A stretch of DNA of 5,123 nt from Deltaproteobacteria bacterium (lineage in GTDB: Bacteria > Desulfobacterota > GWC2-55-46 > DRQE01), in the NCBI GenBank assembly GCA_030636245.1, contig DAOVXI010000126.1, positions 1 to 5,123 of the forward strand. The letters are read 5' to 3'. Position numbers and translations under genes: made by a program. Each line of letters opens with the position of its first letter. Position 1 is the stretch's first letter. This document shows, in pieces, positions 1-5,116 of this stretch. The notes below the pieces were generated by a model that saw nothing but the letters and a program-made list of their open reading frames with translations, had not been told where the DNA came from and searched no databases.

Positions 1-923
1 ACAGATGCAACCAGCACTGCAGCTACTGCAGGAGCAGTAAGGACGACTTCAAAAAGCGTGAAGAGATACTCTCATTCGACGAGATAGAAGCGATCATAAG
101 ACCGCTTGCCAGAGCGGGCGTGAACAAAGTACGCTTAACAGGCGGCGAGCCGCTTGTAAGAAAAGGCGCGGTTGAGCTTGTCAGCATGATCTCAAAGATA
201 GAGGGAATAAACGACCTCACGATGACGACCAACGCCGTGCTGCTTAAGAAGTACGCACAGGAACTTAAAGACAACGGCCTTACGCGAGTTAACGTGAGCC
301 TTGATACGATGGACCCGAAGGTGTACAAAGAGCTGACCGGAGGCGGTGTGCTGAAGGACGTGCTCGAAGGCATAGAGGAAGCCGTCAAGATAGGGCTAAC
401 CCCTGTGAGGCTCAACTCTGTCATAATGAAGGACCGGAACATCGACCAGATAGCAAAGATCATTGACTACGCAAGCTCACACGGGCAGACCCTGAGGCTC
501 ATCGAGTGCATGCCAATGCGTGATGGCATGGACTGGGAGGCGAATTACCTGAGTGTAGCTGACGTGCTTAAGCGTGAGGATATCATGGAACGCGTCGACA
601 CTGAAGCTGCTCCGAGGATGGAGAAGGAAGCGGCATTCTTTTTGCCACTTAGGAACGGCAAGGGAGAGGTCGGCTTCATATCACCGATGAGTAAACGTTT
701 CTGCGAGGACTGTAACAGGCTTCGCCTTACGAGCGAGGGAAAGATAAGAGCATGCCTCCCCTCGGACAATGACGTTGACCTGAAGGAAGCTATCCGACGA
801 GGTGCAACGGACGAAGAGATACTAAAACTTGTAAGAGAGGTTATCTCCAACAAGGCACAGGAAGGCAAGTACAACTTTGATGATAGCGGCCGCAAACGTT
901 CCATGGTCGATATAGGAGGCTAA
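1..923 (+). CDS. moaA: GTP 3',8-cyclase MoaA (5' partial)
   Basis: Radical-SAM enzyme that, with MoaC, converts GTP to cyclic pyranopterin monophosphate, the first step of molybdenum cofactor synthesis. The reading frame is open from position 3 and gives 306 residues to the TAA at 921-923. Bacterial MoaA is usually about 320-340 residues, so only some 15-30 N-terminal residues lie outside. Seen directly: the SAM-cluster motif CNQHCSYC (CX3CX2C) near the window edge, LTGGEP, TTNA, SLDT and IECMP core motifs, and the C-terminal second-cluster motif CEDCNRLRL with a third Cys 14 residues after the second (CX2CX13C). The protein ends in Gly-Gly, as known for MoaA, whose GG tail is needed for activity. 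Odd point: the residues after the first cluster are RSS, where a hydrophobic residue and proline are more usual. The frame is the same as that of mop, three nucleotides downstream. Promoter and any riboswitch lie outside the window. Confidence 0.97.
   Translation, partial: RCNQHCSYCRSSKDDFKKREEILSFDEIEAIIRPLARAGVNKVRLTGGEPLVRKGAVELVSMISKIEGINDLTMTTNAVLLKKYAQELKDNGLTRVNVSLDTMDPKVYKELTGGGVLKDVLEGIEEAVKIGLTPVRLNSVIMKDRNIDQIAKIIDYASSHGQTLRLIECMPMRDGMDWEANYLSVADVLKREDIMERVDTEAAPRMEKEAAFFLPLRNGKGEVGFISPMSKRFCEDCNRLRLTSEGKIRACLPSDNDVDLKEAIRRGATDEEILKLVREVISNKAQEGKYNFDDSGRKRSMVDIGG
915..919 (+). promoter_or_regulatory. Shine-Dalgarno GGAGG for mop, inside moaA
   Basis: GGAGG lies seven nucleotides before the TTG at 927 and decides that start. 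It is formed by the codons GGA GGC that encode the terminal Gly-Gly of MoaA, so one sequence serves both the protein tail and translation of the next gene. Confidence 0.75.
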
Positions 924-926
924 ACT

Positions 927-1130
927 TTGAAACTTTCAGGCAGGAACCAGCTCCCCGGAGAGATAATCGAGATAAAACGAGGCGACGTCGTATGCGAAGT
1001 AGTCATCCAATCCGGCGAGAACCAGATCGCGGGCGTCATAACGACCACCAGCGTGGATTCACTCGAACTTAAAATAGGCGACACGGTAACGGCACTTATA
1101 AAAGCAACGGAAGTTTCATTCATAAAATAA
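927..1130 (+). CDS. mop: molbindin (Mop-type molybdate/tungstate-binding protein)
   Basis: Small single-domain protein of 67 residues, the usual molbindin length (about 68). Family members form hexamers that bind molybdate or tungstate oxyanions in the cytoplasm and act as a store or buffer. Seen: the N-terminal signature SGRNQLPGEI (family form SARNQLxGxV), then VVCEVVIQSG, ITTTSVDSLELKIGD and a closing TALIKATEVSFI, all in family order and covering one complete Mop/TOBE-like domain. The start is TTG: an in-frame TAA sits six nucleotides upstream, no ATG or GTG precedes the signature, and a GGAGG is well placed at 915-919. The gene lies between moaA and modA with gaps of three and four nucleotides, so it is co-transcribed. 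The ModC encoded downstream lacks its own C-terminal Mop domain, so this protein may supply the cytoplasmic molybdate-binding function; that link is inference. Confidence 0.92.
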   Translation: MKLSGRNQLPGEIIEIKRGDVVCEVVIQSGENQIAGVITTTSVDSLELKIGDTVTALIKATEVSFIK

Positions 1131-1134
1131 CCAT

Positions 1135-1887
1135 ATGATAAAATACTTAAAAACGATCACCCTGCTCCTACTCTGTACTTTTCTTTTAACCGGCACCTCA
1201 CTTGCGTCAGGCTACAAGAAGCACACTATCACAGTGGCCACAGCGTCAAACGCACTGAAAGCGGTCGAGGCGATAACAGAGCTCTTCACAAAAGAGAGCG
1301 GCGTAGAGGTAGTTATTGTAAGCGGCTCTACCGGCAAACTCTACTCACAGATAGTAATGGGCGCCCCTTACGATGTTTTCCTCGCCGCCGACAAAAAACG
1401 CCCAAAACTACTTTTTGACAAGGAACTTACCAAGGGAGAACCCTTTACCTATGCAAAAGGCTCGCTTATCTTCTGGAGCGCAAAGTCAGTACCGGGAATG
1501 GGGGAATACGGGCTTGACCTTCTTTTAGACGATGATATAAAACGCATCGCGATCGCCAACCCCAAGACCGCGCCCTACGGAGCGGCGGCGGTTGAAGTGC
1601 TGAAGAACAGCGGACTCTATGAACAGGTTGAAGCTAAGCTCGTTTATGGAGAAAGCGTATCGCATACGGTCGGCTTTGTTCTCTCAAGAAACGTGGATGT
1701 CGCTTTAACGGCGCTTTCAAGCACATTTGGCTTCTCAGGAGAAGGCATACTCGTTCAAAGGAAACTTTATACCCCTATCCTGCAGGACGGGGTAGTCTTA
1801 AAACACTCTCACTCAGATGCTTTACTCTTTAAACAGTTCCTCGGCAGCGAAAAAGCACGGAAGATCTTGAAGAAATACGGCTATTAA
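1135..1887 (+). CDS. modA: molybdate ABC transporter, periplasmic binding protein ModA
   Basis: Captures molybdate (and probably tungstate) outside the inner membrane and delivers it to ModB. The protein is 250 residues, the normal size. Residues 1-24 form a Sec signal peptide: a short Lys-containing N-region, a hydrophobic run LLLLCTFLL and a likely cleavage after Ala24 (SLA|SG). The Cys in the hydrophobic run is not in a lipobox. The mature part shows ModA hallmarks: VATASNAL (Ser38, equivalent to an oxyanion-binding Ser), SGSTGKLYSQI (Ser65 as the second such Ser), GAPYDVFLAAD, RIAIANPKTAPYGAAA and a final ARKILKKYGY. The Tyr in APYG and the later VDVALTAL segment match the family's second lobe. 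The ATG follows the mop stop by four nucleotides and has no recognisable Shine-Dalgarno, so translation may depend on coupling to mop. A TupA or WtpA assignment fits less well because the motifs are ModA-type. Confidence 0.95.
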   Translation: MIKYLKTITLLLLCTFLLTGTSLASGYKKHTITVATASNALKAVEAITELFTKESGVEVVIVSGSTGKLYSQIVMGAPYDVFLAADKKRPKLLFDKELTKGEPFTYAKGSLIFWSAKSVPGMGEYGLDLLLDDDIKRIAIANPKTAPYGAAAVEVLKNSGLYEQVEAKLVYGESVSHTVGFVLSRNVDVALTALSSTFGFSGEGILVQRKLYTPILQDGVVLKHSHSDALLFKQFLGSEKARKILKKYGY

Positions 1888-1891
1888 TAGC
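1880..1891. repeat. 12-bp perfect palindrome at the modA stop codon
   Basis: GCTATTAATAGC reads the same on both strands and includes the modA TAA at 1885-1887. With no loop and no following T-run it is not an intrinsic terminator. It could be a protein-binding dyad or chance. Confidence 0.4.
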
Positions 1892-1923
1892 TGCCCGTCA
1901 CTTCATAAATCACCTATAAGAGC

Positions 1924-1952
1924 TTGTTTTCATTTATAAATACTGATATAAT
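1924..1952 (+). promoter_or_regulatory. candidate sigma70-type promoter for modB
   Basis: A perfect TATAAT (1947-1952) preceded by TG at 1944-1945 makes a full extended -10 element (TGATATAAT). A TTG-containing -35-like hexamer, TTGTTT (1924-1929), lies at exactly 17 nt. The expected start of transcription is about 1957-1960, only four to seven nucleotides before the modB ATG. The sequence lies in the single real gap of the operon (1888-1963), which is A+T-rich. Whether it is active in vivo cannot be seen from sequence. Confidence 0.55.
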
Positions 1953-1963
1953 CCTAGCTTCCC

Positions 1964-2638
1964 ATGGATATAACACCTTTTATAATATCTCTTAAGCTTG
2001 CGCTTGTGACGACCATAGTGCTATTGATCGTCGCTACACCGCTTGCTTATGTACTTGCCTTTAAGAGGTTTCGGGGGCACTCGCTTGCCCAGGCGCTCTT
2101 TGCGCTCCCTATCGTGCTTCCACCAACGGTACTTGGCTTTTTTGTGCTCGTTGCTCTGGGCAACCTCTCTCCGATAGGCCGTTTTTACAGTGACACATTC
2201 GGCTCTCCCATTACCTTTACATTCGCGGGTATAGTCATCGCAAGCGTCCTGTACAGCCTCCCCTTTGCGCTCCAACCCATGCAGAACGCTTTTGAGGCCG
2301 TGGACAAACGTCTTCTTGATGTATCAAGAACGCTTGGGTGCACACAGTGGCAAACCTTCTGGAGGGTACTTATCCCGGGAGCCAAGAGCGGTATCATAAC
2401 AGGCGCCATCCTCTCTTTTGCGCACACCGTCGGGGAGTTCGGGGTGGTACTCATGGTCGGCGGAAGCATACCCGGAAAGACAAAGGTAGCGAGCATTGCC
2501 ATATACGAACAGGTCGAGACACTTAACTACGCTGAAGCGACTCTTATGTCAATTCTTCTAATGGCTTTCTCATTCGCGGCCCTCTCGCTTGTCTATCACT
2601 TCAACAGAAAGAACACAAAGGCTATAATGGGATGGTAA
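1964..2638 (+). CDS. modB: molybdate ABC transporter, permease ModB
   Basis: Inner-membrane channel subunit of the molybdate importer, working as a homodimer with ModA outside and ModC inside. The 224 residues match the normal length. Five hydrophobic spans are visible, at about residues 8-33, 42-66, 84-104, 143-167 and 193-212. The cytoplasmic EAA loop that docks on ModC is at about 108-143 (VSRTLGCTQWQTFWRVLIPG, with the conserved Gly), followed by the typical HTVGEFGVVLMVGG and IYEQVETLNY segments. The start is fixed: an in-frame TAG sits nine nucleotides upstream, and later starts would cut into the first span. No Shine-Dalgarno precedes the ATG, while a promoter-like sequence ends only 11 nt upstream, which suggests a nearly leaderless transcript. 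The last 22 codons lie inside an 86-bp tandem duplication; this first copy is the one joined to the intact modB. Confidence 0.95.
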   Translation: MDITPFIISLKLALVTTIVLLIVATPLAYVLAFKRFRGHSLAQALFALPIVLPPTVLGFFVLVALGNLSPIGRFYSDTFGSPITFTFAGIVIASVLYSLPFALQPMQNAFEAVDKRLLDVSRTLGCTQWQTFWRVLIPGAKSGIITGAILSFAHTVGEFGVVLMVGGSIPGKTKVASIAIYEQVETLNYAEATLMSILLMAFSFAALSLVYHFNRKNTKAIMGW

Positions 2639-2741
2639 TAGTGAGAATAAAAAAATCATTCGCCGCCCTCTCGCTTGTCTGTCACTTCAACAGAAAGAAC
2701 ACAAAGGCTATAATGGGATGGTAATAATCAAAGTAAAAAAA
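2570..2741 (+). repeat. 86-bp tandem duplication across the modB/modC junction
   Basis: Two adjoining direct copies, 2570-2655 and 2656-2741, match at 80 of 86 positions by my count. Differences are at unit positions 9, 26, 72, 74, 76 and 78. Each unit holds the last 21 codons of modB from Ser203, its stop, and the first eight codons of modC, so the stop/start overlap ATGGTAA is present twice (2632-2638 and 2718-2724). A third, degenerate start of the unit continues into modC at 2742-2763. The divergence argues against a plain assembly artefact. No terminal inverted repeats or target duplications suggest a transposon. Confidence 0.95.
2632..2724 (+). pseudogene. 30-codon hybrid ORF between modB and modC, duplication relic
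   Basis: The first copy of the modC start (ATG at 2632, overlapping the modB stop) opens a frame reading MVIVRIKKS, almost the real modC N-terminus MVIIKVKKS. It then runs into the second copy of the modB tail (FAALSLV ... KAIMGW) and stops at 2722-2724. Its stop overlaps the true modC ATG in the same ATGGTAA arrangement. It therefore encodes a 30-residue fusion of a modC start and a modB end. It has no ATPase or complete membrane domain and is most likely a by-product of the tandem duplication. It may still be translated and pass ribosomes from modB to modC. I infer this from layout only; a functional micro-protein is possible but unsupported. Confidence 0.6.
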
Positions 2742-3407
2742 TCATACGCCGAACTCAAGCTTGACGTTGACATACGTTTCGGTGAAGAGATCGCCATACT
2801 CACGGGTCCCAACGGAGGAGGAAAGTCAACGCTACTAAAGATAATAGCGGGTCTGACAGAACCGGACTCTGGACTGATAACGGTTATGGGGCACATATTT
2901 AATGATGATAACACACACGCTAAACCGGAGGAACGCTCCATAGGGTATGTTCCGCAGGGAGACTCTCTCTTCCCGTGGCTTTCCGTTCATGAGAATATCC
3001 TCTTTGCCCTACCGAAAGAACAAAGAACAAAGCACTCTGAAGTAAAACTTCAGTGGATAGAAGAACTCACGGATAATCTTAACCTTGGGCACCTGCTTAG
3101 ACGGTACCCGCGGCATCTATCGGGTGGAGAGATTCAACGCGTGGCTCTTGCCAGAGCGCTTGCCCCGAAACCATCCATGTTGCTGCTTGACGAACCGCTC
3201 TCGGCAATTGATGTTGATATGCGTCCGAAGTTCAGGAAGTTCATTCAGGATACTCAGAATAAATGGAAGGTTCCTGTTCTTATGGTAAGCCACGATCACG
3301 CGGAAGCCAGCATTATGGGAGACCGTATCTTCACACTTGAGCAAGGTGTTGTTACTTCAAAAAGACAGCGCGGCAGCCTCAAAGATAACCCGCTCGTGTC
3401 GTACTGA
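2718..3407 (+). CDS. modC: molybdate ABC transporter, ATP-binding protein ModC (short form)
   Basis: Cytoplasmic ATPase that powers ModB. The nucleotide-binding domain is complete: Walker A GPNGGGKST at residues 30-38, Q-loop Gln80 in GYVPQGDSLFPWLSV, signature LSGGEIQR at 134-141, Walker B MLLLDEP at 154-160, D-loop SAID at 162-165 and H-loop His192 in VSHDHAEA. At 229 residues it stops soon after this domain. E. coli-type ModC is about 350 residues and carries a C-terminal molybdate-binding Mop/TOBE region, which is absent here and plausibly replaced by the separate mop product. The ATG overlaps the stop of the short hybrid ORF (ATGGTAA), with only a weak AAAGG ten nucleotides upstream, so coupled translation is likely. 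The first eight codons lie in the second copy of the 86-bp duplication. Tandem stops TGA TAA end the gene 14 nt before moaC. Confidence 0.94.
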   Translation: MVIIKVKKSYAELKLDVDIRFGEEIAILTGPNGGGKSTLLKIIAGLTEPDSGLITVMGHIFNDDNTHAKPEERSIGYVPQGDSLFPWLSVHENILFALPKEQRTKHSEVKLQWIEELTDNLNLGHLLRRYPRHLSGGEIQRVALARALAPKPSMLLLDEPLSAIDVDMRPKFRKFIQDTQNKWKVPVLMVSHDHAEASIMGDRIFTLEQGVVTSKRQRGSLKDNPLVSY

Positions 3408-3421
3408 TAAAAGGAAAGATT

Positions 3422-3919
3422 ATGACACAGAAGAAAGAACTTACACACTTTGACTCCTCAGGCAGAGCACGCATGGTGGATGTCTCGGATAAGAATAAGT
3501 CGGCACGCGAGGCAACGGCAAGCGGCTCTATCATCATGAGCAAAGAAACATATGCCCTCATAAAAGAAGGCCGGGTAAAAAAAGGCGACGTGCTGACCGT
3601 TGCCGATGTTGCTGCGGTAATGGGCGCTAAACGTACCCCGGAGCTTATACCGATGTGTCACCCGATAAGCCTTACGGGTGTGAGCGTCACCTTCACGGAC
3701 GGAGTGAACACGGAAGACGGCAGGGTCAGCCTTGGTGTTGAGGTGACAGCCAAGTGCGTCGGTGAGACAGGTGTTGAGATGGAGGCCTTGACAGGTACGG
3801 CCATCGCGCTTCTTACGATATATGACATGTGCAAATCAGCGGAAAAAGGCATGACCATAGGCACAATTGAACTACTTGAAAAATCAGGCGGCAAGAGCGG
3901 CCACTATAAGAAGGACTAA
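3422..3919 (+). CDS. moaC: cyclic pyranopterin monophosphate synthase MoaC
   Basis: Takes the cyclic GTP intermediate made by MoaA and rearranges it to cyclic pyranopterin monophosphate. The 165 residues are the usual size. Nearly every family motif is visible: THFDSSGRARMVDVSDK at the N-terminus, KKGDVLTVADVAAVMGAKRT, LIPMCHPISLTGV, GETGVEMEALTGTAIALLT, IYDMCKSAEKGM and the closing KSGGKSGHY. Asp135 and Lys138 in DMCK correspond to the catalytic Asp128 and Lys131 of the E. coli enzyme. The ATG is supported by an AAGGA at 3411-3415, six nucleotides upstream. The gene follows modC by 14 nt and precedes moaD by 14 nt in what looks like one transcript. No MoaB homologue lies beside it, unlike the E. 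coli moaABCDE order. Confidence 0.97.
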   Translation: MTQKKELTHFDSSGRARMVDVSDKNKSAREATASGSIIMSKETYALIKEGRVKKGDVLTVADVAAVMGAKRTPELIPMCHPISLTGVSVTFTDGVNTEDGRVSLGVEVTAKCVGETGVEMEALTGTAIALLTIYDMCKSAEKGMTIGTIELLEKSGGKSGHYKKD

Positions 3920-3933
3920 GATACGTCAATACA

Positions 3934-4176
3934 ATGATAAACGTACTTTTTTTCGGCAACCTTGCCGCCAAAACCAAAACACGTGAAGCTCAAATAGAAG
4001 CGGATAACATTAAAACCGTATCTGACCTTCTAAAGATACTCATGGAGAAGTACCCGGAGCTGCCAAAGTCTTATTATATGGTCGCGGTAAACCAGGAAAA
4101 AGTTGATGCAGACAGTATTGTCAAGGACGGCGATGAGGTGGCTCTCATGCCGCCCTTCTCCGGAGGAAAGATATGA
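3934..4176 (+). CDS. moaD: molybdopterin synthase sulfur-carrier subunit MoaD, with C-terminal Lys-Ile extension
   Basis: Ubiquitin-like small subunit of molybdopterin synthase; in the family the C-terminal Gly is adenylated by MoeB and converted to a thiocarboxylate that donates sulfur. The 80 residues show the beta-grasp pattern: INVLFFGNLAA at the start, TVSDLLKILMEKYP, MVAVNQEKVDAD, DGDEVALMPPFSGG at the end. The odd feature is that Gly77-Gly78 are followed by Lys79-Ile80 before the TGA, whereas MoaD normally ends exactly at Gly-Gly. As written, the tail would have to be trimmed before activation. The stop overlaps the moaE start (ATGA). The gene has no close Shine-Dalgarno; the nearest AAGGA (3911-3915) is 18 nt away. 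ThiS is the main alternative but the moaC/moaE flanks and the PPFSGG motif favour MoaD. Confidence 0.92.
   Translation: MINVLFFGNLAAKTKTREAQIEADNIKTVSDLLKILMEKYPELPKSYYMVAVNQEKVDADSIVKDGDEVALMPPFSGGKI
4162..4166 (+). promoter_or_regulatory. Shine-Dalgarno GGAGG for moaE, inside the moaD Gly-Gly codons
   Basis: GGAGG (continuing GGAGGAAAG) is six nucleotides from the moaE ATG. It is made from the GGA GGA codons of the MoaD Gly-Gly. The two extra codons AAG ATA supply the spacing between this site and the start. Confidence 0.75.
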
Positions 4177-4598
4177 GCGACGCGGTACGCATACAAACAG
4201 AAGACTTCTCGCTTGAAGAAGAGACACATGAGCTTATGAAAAGCTCAAAAACCATCGGCGGAGTAGTTTCCTTCCTTGGAACTGCTCGTGATTTCTCCGA
4301 AGGCAGGGATGTCGCGGCCATAGAGTTCGAGGAGTATAAAGGCATGGCGATCACGGCGCTGAAGGAACTTCGCCTTCAGTCCCTTGAACGTTTTGACATA
4401 ATAGAGACACGCATCATTCACCGCATAGACAGAATAGAGCCGAGCGGTCAGATAGTTCTGATCATTGTAGGCGCGGAACACAGAGGCGAAGCCTTTGAAG
4501 CGTGCCGCTGGGTAATCGACACGCTTAAAAAAACAGTACCTATCTGGAAAAAGGAATTCACACCTGATGGAGAGTCATGGGTAACACCACATCCGTAG
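4173..4598 (+). CDS. moaE: molybdopterin synthase catalytic subunit MoaE
   Basis: Large subunit of molybdopterin synthase; a MoaE dimer binds cyclic pyranopterin monophosphate and receives sulfur from MoaD thiocarboxylate. The 141 residues are close to the usual 145-150. Active-site residues fall at the same numbers as in the E. coli protein: Arg39 in GTARD, His103-Arg104 in AEHRGEAFEAC, Lys119 in TLKKT and Lys126 in PIWKKE. The tail DGESWV is also typical. The start overlaps the moaD stop (ATGA) with a strong GGAGG in front, so moaD and moaE are translationally coupled, as expected for partners of a fixed-ratio complex. Its last 22 nt overlap mobB in another frame. Confidence 0.97.
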   Translation: MSDAVRIQTEDFSLEEETHELMKSSKTIGGVVSFLGTARDFSEGRDVAAIEFEEYKGMAITALKELRLQSLERFDIIETRIIHRIDRIEPSGQIVLIIVGAEHRGEAFEACRWVIDTLKKTVPIWKKEFTPDGESWVTPHP

Positions 4599-5116
4599 CA
4601 CCACCGCTCATATCAATAGTCGGACTTTCCGGATCGGGTAAGACCACACTTGTTGAGAAGGTTATAAGCCTCCTTACCGAGCGAGGCCTAAGGGTCGGCA
4701 CACTCAAGCACAGCTGTCACCCCCACCCGCTTGATGTAAAGGGCAAGGACAGCTGGCGCCACAAAGAAGCCGGAGCCGTGCGCACCCTCTTTGTCGGTCC
4801 CGAAAGACTTCAGCTCGTATCAGATGTTGAGAAAGAAGAGAACCCGATAGAATTAAGCAACAGATTTATGAAGGGCCTTGATATCGTTATCGTCGAGGGC
4901 TTTCTTCACGGGGAGTCGAGAAAGATAGAGGTCGTGCGGAGCGAGCGCTCTACTGAACCGGCAAGCACCATAGAAGAAGGTCTTATCGCGATAGTAAGTG
5001 ATCTAAAAAAAGACGAGCTCGGTGGCGAGATAAAGGAGCTGCCAATATTCAACTTAAATGATATAAATGCTGTAGTAGATTTCATACAAACGAAAATGGA
5101 GGAGTTAAATGGTTAA
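4577..5116 (+). CDS. mobB: molybdopterin-guanine dinucleotide biosynthesis adapter MobB
   Basis: P-loop GTP-binding protein thought to assist MobA in attaching GMP to molybdopterin, giving the cofactor used by DMSO-reductase-family enzymes such as nitrate reductases and formate dehydrogenases. The 179 residues fit MobB (about 165-180). Seen: Walker A GLSGSGKTT at residues 16-24, GTLKHSCHPHPLDVKGKDSWRHKEAGA in MobB style, a hydrophobic Walker B-like strand DIVIVEGF, and a late IVSDL. The ATG lies 22 nt inside moaE; no other ATG, GTG or TTG precedes the Walker A, so the overlap is required. GGAGAG at 4569-4574 is a close Shine-Dalgarno. MobA is not in the window. The stop overlaps the next gene by eight nucleotides. 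Confidence 0.94.
   Translation: MGNTTSVAPPLISIVGLSGSGKTTLVEKVISLLTERGLRVGTLKHSCHPHPLDVKGKDSWRHKEAGAVRTLFVGPERLQLVSDVEKEENPIELSNRFMKGLDIVIVEGFLHGESRKIEVVRSERSTEPASTIEEGLIAIVSDLKKDELGGEIKELPIFNLNDINAVVDFIQTKMEELNG
5098..5104 (+). promoter_or_regulatory. Shine-Dalgarno GGAGGAG for the gene starting at 5109
   Basis: A near-ideal purine run in the last codons of mobB, with GGAGG six nucleotides before the ATG at 5109. It supports a real, translationally coupled gene running off the window. Confidence 0.75.

Noticed and set aside
23..463. 146-codon open frame on the minus strand opposite moaA
   Set aside because: It lies fully within moaA, is rich in Ser and Thr as expected for the antisense of this coding sequence, and shows no recognisable domain. 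Other antisense and out-of-frame openings under modB, moaC, moaD and moaE are treated the same way.
1934..1951. TTATA-N8-TATAA inverted repeat as a ModE operator
   Set aside because: The arms are only 5 bp in A+T-rich DNA and overlap the -10 element; they lack the outer CG bases of the E. coli ModE site, and no modE is in view.
1888..1963. Transcription terminator between modA and modB
   Set aside because: The only strong dyad is the loopless 12-bp palindrome at the modA stop, with no T-run after it.
2709..2714. TATAAT at the end of each repeat copy (also 2623-2628) as a duplicated promoter for modC
   Set aside because: The hexamer falls in the AIM codons (GCT ATA ATG) of the modB tail and has only a poor -35 match (TCAACA, 16 nt away). 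Coding sequence explains it, so I did not list it as a promoter.
2570..2741. Insertion sequence, attachment site or CRISPR-like repeat
   Set aside because: Only two adjoining copies exist, made entirely of modB and modC sequence, with no inverted ends, spacer or mobile gene.
4162..4176. Frameshift at the end of moaD hiding a normal Gly-Gly stop
   Set aside because: The frame through PPFSGG is correct, and the ATGA overlap plus well-spaced Shine-Dalgarno give a coherent moaE start, so there is no sign of an inserted or lost base. A single substitution error cannot be excluded.
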